Positions 38,642 to 48,079 of a stretch of DNA of 64,000 bases are shown one piece after another. This DNA comes from Rhizobium sp. NLR16a (GTDB lineage Bacteria; Pseudomonadota; Alphaproteobacteria; Rhizobiales; Rhizobiaceae). The stretch lies in the NCBI RefSeq assembly GCF_017948245.1, contig NZ_CP072868.1, forward strand, positions 425,414-489,413. The letters run 5' to 3'. How positions within the stretch are numbered: the stretch's first letter is position 1; each line of letters opens with the position of its first letter. The notes beneath the pieces were generated by a model. The model searched no databases and was not told the DNA's origin. It saw nothing but the letters and a program-made list of their open reading frames with translations. The position numbers and the translations under genes were made by a program.

Positions 38642-40428
38642 GCGGCGGCATCGAGCGGAAGGGCGAGGATGAAGCGCGCGCCGAGCACGCGCCCGTTCTC
38701 GCCATCGGTGATGTTCTCCGCCCTCAGCGAACCGCCGTGGGCTTCGGCGATCTGGCGGCTGATCGAAAGGCCGAGGCCGGAATTCTGGCCGAAACCTTCC
38801 GATTCCGGACGGTCCGTGTAGAAACGCTCGAAGATGCGGTCGATATTTTCCGCCTGAATGCCGGGGCCGTTGTCTTCGATGGTGGTGACGCAGCGTGACC
38901 GTGTGCGTACCAGCCGCACGGTGATCTTGCCGCCCTTCTCGGGCACGAAGGAGCGGGCATTCTCGATCAGGTTGGTGACGATCTGGCCGATGCGCAGATC
39001 GTGGCCGTTCACGACGAAACGGGTTTTGATGTTCGGCTTGCGTTCCACCGTATACTCGATCTCCACCTGCTTCTTGCTTCCCCTGATCTGGCGGGACACG
39101 TCGATCAGGTCGCGCAGCAGCACCTCCATGTCGACAGAGCCGGCATCGACGCGTGCGAGTTCGGCATCGAGCCGCGAGGCGTCTGATATATCGCTGATCA
39201 GGCGGTCGAGGCGGCGGACATCGTGCTGGATGACATCAAGCAGCCGTTTCTTGGAATCCTCCGACCTGGCGAGCGGCAGTGTTTCAACGGCGCTGCGCAG
39301 TGAGGTCAGCGGGTTCTTGAGCTCGTGGCTGACATCGGCGGCAAAGCTCTCGATCGCGTCGATGCGGTCATAGAGCGCCGTCGTCATCTCGCGTAAGGCG
39401 ATGGAGAGGTTGCCGATTTCGTCCTGGCGGGCGGAAAAGTCCGGAATTTGCTCACGTGTCTTGGCGCCGCGGCGAACGCGGATGGCGGCGGCCGAAAGAC
39501 GGCGCAGCGGATTGGCGATCGTCGACGAGAGCACCAGCGACAGCAGTACGTTGACGAGCGTCGCCACACCGAAAACCCGCATGATCGCCAGCCGTTCGGC
39601 ATGAACGATGTTGTCGATGTCGCCGGCTTGCGTCGACAACAGCAGCACGCCGAGCACGGCACGGAAGCGCTGGATCGGAACGGCGACGGAAACGATGAGC
39701 TCGCCTTTCTCGGTGGTGCGCACGACTGCGCCGCGCACGCCGGTCAGCGCGTTCATCACCTCGGGATAGATCGAGCCGTCGCCGCCCGGTGCTTCCTTGT
39801 AGAGCGGCAGATTGCCCGGCTGCAGCGCCTTGTTGAACAACGTCGCAAACCAATCGCTCCAGGTCTGCTTCTCTTCTTCGACCGGCGGCAGGTCGAAGCG
39901 CAGCACCTGGCCGCGCGAATAGAGGTGGCGCGAATCGAGCAGCAGATTGGCGTCGGCATCGAAGATGCGCGCGCGTGTGCGTGTTGGCGAGATCAGTCGG
40001 CGCAGGACCGGCGCGACCTTTTCCGGATCAATCGGAAATTCCAGATCCTCGTCGTTCGGCACCGGGGTGATGCTCTGGCCGGCCTGCAGTTCGAGCAGCT
40101 TTTGCGGATCGATGGTGATCGAGTTCGTATCGACTGACGCGGAGGCCGAAACGGCGCCGGCAATGATTTCACCCTGCGTCAACAGGCTTTCGGCGCGGGC
40201 GTCGATCAAGCCTTCGCGAAACTGGTTGAGATAGAGAATGCCGCCGACGAGCACCACAAGCGCGACGAGGTTGAAGAACAGGATGCGCCGCGTCAGGCTC
40301 GAAAACACCGCATTGCCGAAGATGCGGCGGATCAGCGTGAAGGGATGCGACCAACGGCGGCCTCGGACGCGACGGGTGCTCACGCCCTCCGCATCGTCCA
40401 AATCCCTTTCCTGCACCAACTGTGCCAA
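38638..40428 (-). CDS. chvG: ChvG/ExoS membrane sensor histidine kinase
   Basis: Sensor kinase of about 596 residues, partner of ChvI. In rhizobia and Agrobacterium it senses acidity and cell-envelope state and controls exopolysaccharide, motility and symbiosis genes. An N-terminal membrane segment (about 52-70), a periplasmic domain and a second segment (about 285-305) precede HAMP-like sequence. The H-box DVSHELKNPL has His368. N-box IENARSF, EDNGPGI and GLGLSISRQI follow. The start is uncertain: TTG at 40428 with AAAGGG upstream gives the length of ExoS, while TTG at 40473 would add 15 residues. Confidence 0.93.
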   Translation of the reverse strand: MAQLVQERDLDDAEGVSTRRVRGRRWSHPFTLIRRIFGNAVFSSLTRRILFFNLVALVVLVGGILYLNQFREGLIDARAESLLTQGEIIAGAVSASASVDTNSITIDPQKLLELQAGQSITPVPNDEDLEFPIDPEKVAPVLRRLISPTRTRARIFDADANLLLDSRHLYSRGQVLRFDLPPVEEEKQTWSDWFATLFNKALQPGNLPLYKEAPGGDGSIYPEVMNALTGVRGAVVRTTEKGELIVSVAVPIQRFRAVLGVLLLSTQAGDIDNIVHAERLAIMRVFGVATLVNVLLSLVLSSTIANPLRRLSAAAIRVRRGAKTREQIPDFSARQDEIGNLSIALREMTTALYDRIDAIESFAADVSHELKNPLTSLRSAVETLPLARSEDSKKRLLDVIQHDVRRLDRLISDISDASRLDAELARVDAGSVDMEVLLRDLIDVSRQIRGSKKQVEIEYTVERKPNIKTRFVVNGHDLRIGQIVTNLIENARSFVPEKGGKITVRLVRTRSRCVTTIEDNGPGIQAENIDRIFERFYTDRPESEGFGQNSGLGLSISRQIAEAHGGSLRAENITDGENGRVLGARFILALPLDAAA

Positions 40429-40504
40429 TGACAGGCCCTTTCGAAAGGTTGGGCCGGATAAACCGGCCGGCAACCTTCAACATTTCCAGCTGTGCCGCTC
40501 GGGC

Positions 40505-41242
40505 TCAGGCTGCTTCGCGGAAGCGGTATCCCACTCCGTAGAGTGTTTCAATCATATCAAAGTCGGTATCGACCATCTTGAATTTCTTGCGCAGCCGCTT
40601 GATGTGGCTGTCGATGGTCCGGTCGTCGACATAGACCTGTTCATCATAGGCTGCATCCATCAGCGCGTCGCGGCTTTTCACGACGCCGGGGCGCTGCGCC
40701 AGCGAATGCAGAATCAGGAACTCGGTCACCGTCAGCGTCACGGCCTCACCCTTCCAGGTGCAGGTATGGCGCTCCTGGTCCATGACGAGCTGCCCGCGCT
40801 CCAGCGAGCGGGCCTGCTGCACCGCGCCGGCCTTCGGCGCACCGCTGGGGCTCGTGCCGCCGGCGGCTGCGGCTTCGCGGCTCGAGGCCCGACGCAGGAC
40901 GGCGCGGACGCGTTCCACCAGCAGGCGCTGCGAGAAAGGCTTGGTGATGAAATCGTCCGCCCCCATCTTCAGGCCGAACAGTTCGTCGATCTCCTCATCC
41001 TTGGAAGTGAGGAAAATGACCGGAATATCCGATTTCTGCCGCAGGCGGCGCAACAGTTCCATGCCGTCCATGCGCGGCATCTTGATATCGAAGATCGCCA
41101 GCTGTGGCGGTCGCGCCAGAAGGCCGTCGAGCGCCGAGGCACCGTCCGTATAAGTCTCGACCTTATATCCTTCGGCCTCCAGTGCGATCGACACCGAGGT
41201 GAGGATGTTGCGGTCGTCGTCAACGAGCGCGATTGTCGCCAT
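40505..41242 (-). CDS. chvI: ChvI response regulator
   Basis: OmpR/PhoB-type DNA-binding regulator of 245 residues, the target of ChvG. Its receiver domain starts [15 protein letters not shown]. The phosphorylated Asp lies in [13 protein letters not shown] (about 47-59), and the conserved Lys in FITKPFS. The winged-helix DNA-binding domain covers about 140-245 with [15 protein letters not shown]. The ATG at 41242 has GGAG nine bases upstream; 41260 is an alternative. It is transcribed before chvG, 77 bases apart by the chosen starts. Confidence 0.95.
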   Translation of the reverse strand: MATIALVDDDRNILTSVSIALEAEGYKVETYTDGASALDGLLARPPQLAIFDIKMPRMDGMELLRRLRQKSDIPVIFLTSKDEEIDELFGLKMGADDFITKPFSQRLLVERVRAVLRRASSREAAAAGGTSPSGAPKAGAVQQARSLERGQLVMDQERHTCTWKGEAVTLTVTEFLILHSLAQRPGVVKSRDALMDAAYDEQVYVDDRTIDSHIKRLRKKFKMVDTDFDMIETLYGVGYRFREAA

Positions 41243-41580
41243 AGCATTGGTCTCCGTCATCAGTGCGCAATCTCCCGGATTTTGGTCGTCCCCAGGCGGT
41301 CTCAATGACCGGATGCGCTTATGGAGGATAAAGGTGGAACAAATTGTGGCAAAGATAAAGGGGAAGATTGTTGTAAAATTCCACGGCATCTCAAAGTTGT
41401 AGGTGGAAATGTTTCAACGCGGCTCTTCAAACGATTTAAAAAGAATGAGACAAATTTAAATCGATTAATTATTTGATATTACTATATTTTCTCAATTTTT
41501 GTCTCTTGTCTTTTAAAATTTCTCCCCGTATTTTCCCGCTTGGTTTTAACGGCAACGAGCCTGAGCAAAGGGAACTAGCC
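41243..41580. other. Divergent intergenic region between chvI and pckA
   Basis: About 340 bases without a gene. The centre and right half (about 41,320-41,530) are much richer in A and T than the surrounding DNA, with several TTTAAA and TTAATTA runs. It must hold the divergent promoters of chvI and pckA, but I cannot place a convincing -35/-10 pair on either strand. Confidence 0.6.
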
Positions 41581-43191
41581 ATGGAAAAGTTCGGAGTTCA
41601 TAACCCGGCAACGGAGCTTGCAACGGTTGGATTGGGCGGCGCAGCCAGCGTCCGCTATAACTTTTCCGCCGCAGCGCTCTATGAAGAAGCGATCCGCCGG
41701 GGTGAAGCCGAACTGACAGCTCAGGGTGCGCTTCGGGCCCTCACCGGTCAGCATACGGGCCGTTCGCCGCGCGACAAATTCGTCGTTCGCGACACCAATA
41801 CCGATGGTCAAATCTGGTGGGACAACAACAAGCCCCTCTCGCCGGAGCATTTTGCCCTGCTGCGCGACGATATGCTGGCGCATGCAGCGGGCAAGGATCT
41901 GTTCGCTCAGGATCTCGTCGGCGGCGCCGAGGAAGGCCACGCCCTGCCGACCCGAGTCATCACCGAATTCGCCTGGCATTCGCTGTTCATCCGCAATCTG
42001 CTGATCCGCCCCGAGGAGGCGGCGCTGCCGACCTTCGTGCCGAAGCTGACGATCATCGACCTGCCGAGCTTCAAGGCCGATCCGGCCCGTCACGGCTGCC
42101 GTTCGGAAACGGTGATCGCCTGCGATCTCACCAACGGTCTCGTTCTCATCGGCGGCACCTCCTATGCCGGCGAAATGAAGAAGTCGGTCTTCACCGTGCT
42201 CAACTACCTGCTGCCGGCCAAGGGTGCCATGCCGATGCACTGCTCGGCCAATGTCGGTCCGGACGGTGACGCGGCTGTCTTCTTCGGTCTTTCCGGCACC
42301 GGCAAGACGACGCTTTCGGCCGATCCGGCCCGCACGCTGATCGGTGACGACGAACACGGCTGGAGCGAAAACGGCATCTTCAACTTCGAAGGCGGCTGCT
42401 ACGCCAAGACCATCCGCCTTTCGGCTGAGGCCGAACCGGAAATCTACGCAACGACGCAGCGCTTCGGCACCGTGCTCGAAAACGTTGTCCTCAACGAACG
42501 GCGTGAACCCGATTTCGATGACGGTTCGCTGACTGAAAATACCCGTTGCGCCTACCCGATGCATTTCATCCCGAATGCCTCGGAAACCGGCCGGGCCGGG
42601 CATCCGAAGACGATCATCATGCTGACGGCCGATGCCTTCGGCGTCATGCCGCCGATCGCGCGCCTGACGCCCGATCAGGCGATGTATCACTTCCTCTCCG
42701 GGTACACCGCCAAGGTGGCCGGCACCGAAAAGGGTGTCGTCGAGCCGGAAGCGACCTTCTCCACCTGCTTCGGCGCGCCCTTCATGCCGCGTCATCCGGC
42801 CGAATACGGCAACCTGCTCAAGGAGCTGATCAGCCGCCACGGCGTCGAGTGCTGGCTCGTCAACACCGGCTGGACCGGCGGCGCCTACGGCACCGGAAAG
42901 CGCATGCCGATCAAGGCGACGCGTGCCCTTCTCGCTGCCGCCCTCAGCGGCAAACTCGGCCAGCTCGAATTCCGCACAGACACGAACTTCGGCTTTGCCG
43001 TGCCGGTTTCCGTCGATGGCGTCGACGGTGGCATTCTCGATCCGCGCTCGACCTGGGCCGATAAGGCAGCCTACGACGCGCAGGCCGAAAAGCTGGTCTC
43101 GATGTTCATTGCCAACTTCGCCAAGTTCGAAGGTCACGTCGACGGCGGCGTTCGCGATGCGGCCCCGGGCGTAAAGGTGGCCGCCGAATAA
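41581..43191 (+). CDS. pckA: Phosphoenolpyruvate carboxykinase (ATP)
   Basis: Gluconeogenic enzyme converting oxaloacetate and ATP to PEP, CO2 and ADP. Length 536 residues, identical to known rhizobial PckA. The kinase-1a P-loop [15 protein letters not shown] is at about 236-250. The PEPCK signature LIGDDEHGW follows, and the substrate Arg lies in [12 protein letters not shown] (about 49-60). The ATG at 41581 follows a GGGAACT-rich region. Rhizobial pckA is next to chvI in other genomes, which fits. Confidence 0.98.
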   Translation: MEKFGVHNPATELATVGLGGAASVRYNFSAAALYEEAIRRGEAELTAQGALRALTGQHTGRSPRDKFVVRDTNTDGQIWWDNNKPLSPEHFALLRDDMLAHAAGKDLFAQDLVGGAEEGHALPTRVITEFAWHSLFIRNLLIRPEEAALPTFVPKLTIIDLPSFKADPARHGCRSETVIACDLTNGLVLIGGTSYAGEMKKSVFTVLNYLLPAKGAMPMHCSANVGPDGDAAVFFGLSGTGKTTLSADPARTLIGDDEHGWSENGIFNFEGGCYAKTIRLSAEAEPEIYATTQRFGTVLENVVLNERREPDFDDGSLTENTRCAYPMHFIPNASETGRAGHPKTIIMLTADAFGVMPPIARLTPDQAMYHFLSGYTAKVAGTEKGVVEPEATFSTCFGAPFMPRHPAEYGNLLKELISRHGVECWLVNTGWTGGAYGTGKRMPIKATRALLAAALSGKLGQLEFRTDTNFGFAVPVSVDGVDGGILDPRSTWADKAAYDAQAEKLVSMFIANFAKFEGHVDGGVRDAAPGVKVAAE

Positions 43192-43200
43192 GAAGCGCAA

Positions 43201-43251
43201 GCAATTCCAGCAAAAGTGTGCAGCGGTTTTGCGCGCGGAATTGCGCTAAAC
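43201..43251. repeat. RIME-like single-palindrome repeat, copy 3
   Basis: A 51-bp partial copy of the repeat family. The core CAAAAGTGTGCAGCGGTTTTGCG matches the other copies, but the stem arms are GCAATTCC and GGAATTGC instead of GCATGTCG and CGACATGC. Base pairing is kept by matched changes on both arms. The second hairpin is absent. It begins nine bases after the pckA stop. Confidence 0.7.
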
Positions 43252-43259
43252 AAAATCTC

Positions 43260-43275
43260 TGATTCACGTGAAACC
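43260..43275. promoter_or_regulatory. Second parS-like site near pckA 3' end
   Basis: TGATTCACGTGAAACC matches the parS consensus at 14 of 16 positions and is identical to the site at 3439-3454 over 15 bases. It lies between repeat copy 3 and arfB. It partly overlaps the left arm of a downstream hairpin. Confidence 0.5.
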
Positions 43276-43300
43276 CGGTATTGCAGGATTGCCGGGTTTT
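43271..43300 (+). terminator. Hairpin terminator after pckA
   Basis: AAACCCGG and CCGGGTTT form an 8-bp stem around a 13-base loop and are followed by a short T-run (TTTTC). It lies about 80 bases after pckA. Confidence 0.6.
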
Positions 43301-43351
43301 CTCGTTGAGGGCCAATTTTCAATTGGCGGCCGATATGAGATAGAACGCCGC

Positions 43352-43789
43352 ATGGCCAGTGACGCGCTCTACATCGATGACAGGATCACCATCGCGGGAT
43401 GGGAGCTGACGGAACAATTCGTTCTGGCGGGCGGCCCCGGTGGGCAGAACGTCAACAAGGTTTCGACCGCGGTCCAGCTGTTCTTCAACATCGCCAATTC
43501 GCCTTCCCTCAATGATCGCGTCAAGGCCAACGCGATCAAGCTCTCCGGTCGGCGCATGTCGAAGGAGGGCGTGCTGATGATCGAGGCGAGCCGCTTTCGC
43601 AGCCAGGACCGCAACCGCGAGGATGCCCGCGAGCGGCTGAAGGAACTGATTCTGGAGGCAGCCAAGCCGCCGCCGCCGCCGCGCAAGAAGACCAAGCCGA
43701 CCAAAGGTTCGGTCGAACGCCGCCTGAAGGAAAAATCCGGCCGCTCGGAAGTCAAAAAAATGCGCGGCCGGCCCGGCGGCGGTGAATGA
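43352..43789 (+). CDS. arfB: Alternative ribosome-rescue factor B (peptidyl-tRNA hydrolase)
   Basis: Release-factor-like protein of 145 residues that rescues stalled ribosomes. The catalytic loop AGGPGGQNVNK carries GGQ at 30-32. The C-terminal tail (about 105-145) is strongly basic with Lys/Arg and Pro runs, as required to enter the mRNA channel. The ATG at 43352 is the likely start; the open frame begins 84 bases earlier inside the terminator. It is one base before alkB. Confidence 0.92.
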   Translation: MASDALYIDDRITIAGWELTEQFVLAGGPGGQNVNKVSTAVQLFFNIANSPSLNDRVKANAIKLSGRRMSKEGVLMIEASRFRSQDRNREDARERLKELILEAAKPPPPPRKKTKPTKGSVERRLKEKSGRSEVKKMRGRPGGGE

Positions 43790-43790
43790 C

Positions 43791-44402
43791 ATGCCCGAGC
43801 TCCTGAACGGCATCCGGTATCTGCCCGGCTATCTTGACCGGGCGCGCCAGGAGGAATTGGTCGAGGTGATCCGTGCCGTGGTCACCGAGGCGCCGCTCTA
43901 TGTGCCCGTCATGCCCGGCACCGGCAAACCGATGTCGGTCAGGATGACCAATTGCGGGCCGCTCGGCTGGGTGACGGACAAGGAGCGGGGCTATCGTTAT
44001 CAGCCGACGCATCCGGCAACCGGCGGGCCCTGGCCTTATATGCCGCAGCAATTGCTCGATATCTGGAATGACGTTTCGGGTTATGAGAAGCCGCCGGAGG
44101 CTTGCCTCGTCAATTTCTATTCCGACGACGCCCGCATGGGCCTGCATCAGGATAAGGACGAGAGGGATTTGCAGGCGCCGGTCGTCTCGATCTCGCTCGG
44201 CAACAGCTGCCTCTTCCGGGTCGGCGGCCTCAACCGCAATGATCGCACGCTGTCCTTCAAGCTTGCGAGCGGCGATCTGGTCGTGCTGGGCGGTGAGGGG
44301 AGGCTTTGTTATCATGGCGTCGACCGGATCTACCCCGCGACATCGACGCTGTTGAAGAACGGCGGCCGCATCAATCTGACGCTGCGCCGCGTTCGTTCGT
44401 GA
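43791..44402 (+). CDS. alkB: AlkB-type Fe(II)/2-oxoglutarate dioxygenase
   Basis: DNA/RNA demethylase of 203 residues that repairs 1-methyladenine and 3-methylcytosine by oxidation. The iron-binding HxD is in MGLHQDKDE (about 118-126). The distal His lies in RLCYHGVDRI, and the 2-oxoglutarate-binding Arg pair in RINLTLRRVR at the C-terminus. The ATG at 43791 is used; a GTG at 43782 would add three residues and overlap arfB. The pairing with arfB is a conserved neighbourhood. Confidence 0.93.
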   Translation: MPELLNGIRYLPGYLDRARQEELVEVIRAVVTEAPLYVPVMPGTGKPMSVRMTNCGPLGWVTDKERGYRYQPTHPATGGPWPYMPQQLLDIWNDVSGYEKPPEACLVNFYSDDARMGLHQDKDERDLQAPVVSISLGNSCLFRVGGLNRNDRTLSFKLASGDLVVLGGEGRLCYHGVDRIYPATSTLLKNGGRINLTLRRVRS

Positions 44403-44416
44403 AAATTGATCGCCTG

Positions 44417-45412
44417 CTATAGTTTTCTGAGTGCGACCTGTTCGATCAGATGATCCTTGCCCTTTTTCAGGATGAGATCGGCGCGCGGCCGCGTCGGCAG
44501 GATGTTCTGGCGCAGGTTCTTCAAGTTGATGTTCCTCCAGAGATCTTCGGCGATTTCAAGCGCTTCCGCATCGGTGATCGAGGCGTAGCGATGGAAATAG
44601 GAGTTGGGATCGCGGAAGGCGGTTTCACGCAGCCGCATGAAGCGCGTCACATACCAGTTGTGGATCTGGTCTTCCGCGGCATCGATGTAGATCGAGAAGT
44701 CGAAGAAGTCGGATACCATCGGCACGATCTTGCCGTCGGCCGGCAGGTCGCGCGATTGCAGCACGTTGATGCCTTCGAAGATCAGAATGTCGGGACGGTC
44801 GACGATCTTGTATTCGTCCGGCAGCACGTCATAGACGAGATGCGAATAACACGGCGCCTTCACATCGGGCCGCCCGGCCTTGATCGCCGAGAGGAAGCGC
44901 AGGATCGCGCCCGTATCATAGCTTTCCGGGAAACCCTTGCGCTGCATCAGCTTTTCCCGCTGCAGCACCGCGTTCGGGTGGAGGAAGCCGTCTGTCGTGA
45001 TGAGATCGACCTTCGGGCTGGAAGGCCAGCGCCCCAGGAGCTCCTTCAGGATACGGGCTGTGGTCGATTTTCCCACAGCGACCGAGCCGGCGATGCCGAT
45101 GACGAAAGGCGTTTTCGTGACATCCGACATGCTGAGGAAGCGGTTGCGCTGGTCGAACAGCATCTGCGAGGATTCGACATGCGACGAAAGCAGGCGCGAC
45201 AGCGAGAGGTAGATGCGCCGGACCTCGTCGAGATCGATCGGGTCGCCCATTGAACGCAGCCGCTTGACCTCGTCGCCGGTCAGCGTCAGCGGCGTGTCGG
45301 CGCGGAATTTCGCCCATTGCCCGGAAGAGAAGAAATGGTAGGGCGAATAGGATTCAGACTGGAAGTGATCCAATATCTCCGGCACCCCGATAATCTCAGT
45401 CGCGATACTCAT
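44417..45412 (-). CDS. coaA: Pantothenate kinase (type I)
   Basis: First enzyme of CoA synthesis, phosphorylating pantothenate, 331 residues. The P-loop GSVAVGKST is at 109-117. Conserved motifs [12 protein letters not shown] and [12 protein letters not shown] follow, and [15 protein letters not shown] near the N-terminus is typical of the CoaA family. It overlaps hisE by four bases (ATGA), so it is translated at the end of the his operon. A second CoA-pathway gene, coaE, is at 4.3 kb. Confidence 0.96.
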   Translation of the reverse strand: MSIATEIIGVPEILDHFQSESYSPYHFFSSGQWAKFRADTPLTLTGDEVKRLRSMGDPIDLDEVRRIYLSLSRLLSSHVESSQMLFDQRNRFLSMSDVTKTPFVIGIAGSVAVGKSTTARILKELLGRWPSSPKVDLITTDGFLHPNAVLQREKLMQRKGFPESYDTGAILRFLSAIKAGRPDVKAPCYSHLVYDVLPDEYKIVDRPDILIFEGINVLQSRDLPADGKIVPMVSDFFDFSIYIDAAEDQIHNWYVTRFMRLRETAFRDPNSYFHRYASITDAEALEIAEDLWRNINLKNLRQNILPTRPRADLILKKGKDHLIEQVALRKL

Positions 45413-45732
45413 GAACTCTGCCGGCTGGCCTTTTCCTTGAGACCGGACTGCGCGGTTCTGCGCTCGAGTTCGGCCATGACATTCTCTAGCGGTATTTCAG
45501 CAATCTTCAATACGACCAATAGGTGATAGAGCAGGTCGGCCGCCTCATAGGTCAGATTGTCGCGATCGCCTGTCACCGCCGCCATCACCGCTTCGATGGC
45601 CTCCTCGCCGAGCTTCTTCGCCGCCTTCGGCTGGCCGGCGGCCACGAGTTTGGCTGTCCAGGACTGCTCCGGTGAGGCTTTCGATCGCTCTTCGACGATG
45701 CGTTCGAGGTCGGAAAGGGAAAATCCGCTCAT
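45409..45732 (-). CDS. hisE: Phosphoribosyl-ATP diphosphatase
   Basis: Second step of histidine synthesis, hydrolysing phosphoribosyl-ATP to phosphoribosyl-AMP. Length 107 residues, all-alpha MazG-like fold with the metal-binding motif [13 protein letters not shown] (about 40-52) and ADLLYHLLV (about 65-73). It is a stand-alone HisE, not fused to HisI. It overlaps coaA by four bases and follows hisF by 16 bases. Confidence 0.96.
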   Translation of the reverse strand: MSGFSLSDLERIVEERSKASPEQSWTAKLVAAGQPKAAKKLGEEAIEAVMAAVTGDRDNLTYEAADLLYHLLVVLKIAEIPLENVMAELERRTAQSGLKEKASRQSS

Positions 45733-45748
45733 TGTCTGCTCTCAGGGT

Positions 45749-46537
45749 TCAGTCGAGACGCATGTCGATGCCGCACTTCGACATATAGTGTTTTGCCTCG
45801 CCGACAGTATAGGTGCCGAAGTGGAAGATCGATGCGGCCAGCACGGCATTGGCATGGCCTTCCTTCACCCCGGCGACGAGATCGTCGAGGTCGCCGACAC
45901 CGCCGGACGCAATGACCGGCACACGCACCGCATCGGCGATCGTCCGCGTCAGCTCCAGGTCGTAGCCGACCTTGGTGCCGTCGCGGTCCATGGAGGTGAC
46001 CAGCAGTTCGCCGGCCCCGCGCGCCACCATCTTCTGCGCGAATTCGACGGCATCGATGCCGGTCGCGTTGCGGCCTCCATGCGTATAGATTTCCCAGGCG
46101 CTGAGATTGTCGCCGCCGACCGCTTGCGTGCGCCTGCGCTTGGCGTCGATCGAGACGACGATGCACTGGTCACCGAACTTGTCGGCCGCCTCGGCGACGA
46201 AATCAGGATTGCTGACAGCTGCCGAGTTGATCGACACCTTGTCGGCGCCGCACAGCAAGAGCTTGCGGATGTCGGCGATGGTTCTGACCCCGCCTCCGAC
46301 CGTCAGCGGCATGAAACATTGATCGGCCGTGCGCGACACGACATCGAAAATCGTTTCGCGATTGTCCGAGGACGCGGTGATGTCGAGGAAACAGAGCTCG
46401 TCGGCGCCGGCCGCGTCATAGGCCTTCGCCGCTTCGACCGGATCGCCGGCATCAACGAGATTGAGAAAATTGACGCCCTTGACGACGCGGCCGTCCTTGA
46501 CGTCGAGGCAGGGAATGACACGAGCCTTGAGGGTCAT
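45749..46537 (-). CDS. hisF: Imidazole glycerol phosphate synthase cyclase subunit HisF
   Basis: TIM-barrel cyclase that forms imidazole glycerol phosphate and AICAR with ammonia from HisH. Length 262 residues, slightly longer than the usual 253-258. The first-strand motif [15 protein letters not shown] has the catalytic Asp at residue 12. The second catalytic Asp is near residue 131 in [10 protein letters not shown]. It abuts hisA directly. Confidence 0.97.
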   Translation of the reverse strand: MTLKARVIPCLDVKDGRVVKGVNFLNLVDAGDPVEAAKAYDAAGADELCFLDITASSDNRETIFDVVSRTADQCFMPLTVGGGVRTIADIRKLLLCGADKVSINSAAVSNPDFVAEAADKFGDQCIVVSIDAKRRRTQAVGGDNLSAWEIYTHGGRNATGIDAVEFAQKMVARGAGELLVTSMDRDGTKVGYDLELTRTIADAVRVPVIASGGVGDLDDLVAGVKEGHANAVLAASIFHFGTYTVGEAKHYMSKCGIDMRLD

Positions 46538-47284
46538 TTACGCAGTCTCCTTGGCCCTGTTGGCCTTGATCAGCGCCAGCGCTTCCTTGGGGTCGATGCG
46601 ACCGTCGTAAAGCGCCCGGCCGGAAATCGCTCCTTCCAGCTTCTGCGCGTCGGGCTGCAGCATGCGCTTGATATCGTCCATGGAGGCCAGGCCGCCCGAA
46701 GCGATGACGGGAATGGAGACGGCATCGGCGAGTTCCAGCGTCGAGCTCCAGTTGATGCCGGTCAGGATGCCGTCGCGGTCGATATCAGTGTAGATGATCG
46801 CGGCAACGCCGGCGCCCTCGAATTTCCTGGCAAGCTCGATAATGCCGAGTTCGGAAGCTTCAGCCCAACCCTCGACCGCCACCTTGCCGCCCTTGGCATC
46901 GATGCCGACGGCGACGCGGTTGGGAAACTTCCGGCAGGCCTCGATGACCAGCTGAGGATTTCTGACGGCGACGGTGCCGAGGATGACCCGCCGCAACCCC
47001 CGCGACAGCCAGGCTTCGATGTGGTCGAGCGTGCGGATGCCGCCACCGAGCTGCACCGGATTTTTCGTCGCCTTCAGGATCGTCTCGACGGCGTCGCCAT
47101 TGGCCGAATGCCCCGCGAAGGCGCCATCGAGATCGACCACATGCAACCATTCGAAGCCCTGGTCTTCGAAGGATTTCGCCTGGGCGGCCGGATCGGTGTT
47201 GTAAACCGTCGCCTGCTGCATGTCGCCGAGCTTCAGGCGAACGCATTGGCCGCCCTTCAGATCGATCGCGGGAAAAAGAATCAT
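46538..47284 (-). CDS. hisA: Phosphoribosylformimino-5-aminoimidazole carboxamide ribotide isomerase
   Basis: TIM-barrel isomerase of histidine synthesis, 248 residues. The start [17 protein letters not shown] holds the catalytic Asp8. The second catalytic Asp lies in [10 protein letters not shown] (about 127-136). Its fold resembles HisF next to it. It starts seven bases downstream of the hypothetical gene at 47,291. Confidence 0.97.
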   Translation of the reverse strand: MILFPAIDLKGGQCVRLKLGDMQQATVYNTDPAAQAKSFEDQGFEWLHVVDLDGAFAGHSANGDAVETILKATKNPVQLGGGIRTLDHIEAWLSRGLRRVILGTVAVRNPQLVIEACRKFPNRVAVGIDAKGGKVAVEGWAEASELGIIELARKFEGAGVAAIIYTDIDRDGILTGINWSSTLELADAVSIPVIASGGLASMDDIKRMLQPDAQKLEGAISGRALYDGRIDPKEALALIKANRAKETA

Positions 47285-47290
47285 GTCGTC

Positions 47291-47848
47291 TTACGTCCGT
47301 AGAGTGATCGCCGCCATCAGCGCATTCCACGCATCTACGATATCCGAGCGGAAAAAGACAGCGGCAATGGCGGCCGCGCTCAAAAGCAGCAGAAGCAGCA
47401 GGATGACGATGAAGCCGGCACGCACCTGGCGCCAGAAACCGAGGCGCTTCTTCACCGATTTCTCGATCTCGCGCACCCGCCGCAGGGCGTCGCTGTTGAC
47501 GGCGGCGAGCCGGATATCTGGCTCCATCGCCTCCACATAGGTCTCGGCATAGCTCGAAAGAATCTGCGAGGCGCGATCGCGCAGAGTGTTGCGCAGGTCG
47601 GTGGAGAGATAGTTGCTGGAAACTGCGGCAAGCTCGGCCTCATTGGGCGAACGACCGGCATTCCGCTTGCGATAGCTGACGACGAAATCGCGCTTCTGCC
47701 GCTCGTAAAGGGCGTAGGCAAGCAGGCCGATCAGATCGTCTTCGCCTTCGATATAGAATTCCAGCACGGCTTCGGTGATATCCCCGGCGTTGATCCCATT
47801 GGCGCGCAGCTGCGAATTCTCGTTGCCGGCAAGGAATTCGTGGATCAT
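47291..47848 (-). CDS. Hypothetical protein with C-terminal membrane anchor (in his operon)
   Basis: A 185-residue protein with no family I recognise. The first 135 residues are soluble and alpha-rich. One hydrophobic helix lies at about 143-166 (RAGFIVILLLLLLLSAAAI), with a short tail beyond, suggesting a tail-anchored protein. It overlaps the small upstream gene by four bases and ends seven bases before hisA. The domain around ERQKRDFVVSYRKRNAGRSP (about 48-67) is charged. It has no catalytic motif, and any role in histidine metabolism is unproven. Confidence 0.7.
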   Translation of the reverse strand: MIHEFLAGNENSQLRANGINAGDITEAVLEFYIEGEDDLIGLLAYALYERQKRDFVVSYRKRNAGRSPNEAELAAVSSNYLSTDLRNTLRDRASQILSSYAETYVEAMEPDIRLAAVNSDALRRVREIEKSVKKRLGFWRQVRAGFIVILLLLLLLSAAAIAAVFFRSDIVDAWNALMAAITLRT

Positions 47849-48027
47849 CGGTCCAGCCTTTCTTTCAATGCCTTGGCCGCGTTGGAAAGCGCTCTTTTAT
47901 GGAGGGCTTCGTCGACACGACGAATGATCGTCCCGTCGGGAAGCCGGATGTCCGAGAAGGGAGGCAGACCCTCCCTGGAGGGCCGCAGCATATAGAACAC
48001 CTTGCCTGATTTCTGCGAAGCCGGCAT
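47845..48027 (-). CDS. Small hypothetical protein (60 aa, in his operon)
   Basis: A 60-residue soluble protein, basic and without a recognised family. It reads MPASQKSGKVFYMLRPSRE at the start. The ATG at 48027 has AGGAG eight bases upstream; a GTG at 48036 is an alternative. It overlaps the downstream hypothetical gene by four bases (ATGA), which supports translation of both. Confidence 0.6.
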   Translation of the reverse strand: MPASQKSGKVFYMLRPSREGLPPFSDIRLPDGTIIRRVDEALHKRALSNAAKALKERLDR

Positions 48028-48079
48028 CGAGCGCACTCCTGTTCCTCCCTTTCCATAAAGAGGAAATAAGGCGCAGGTA

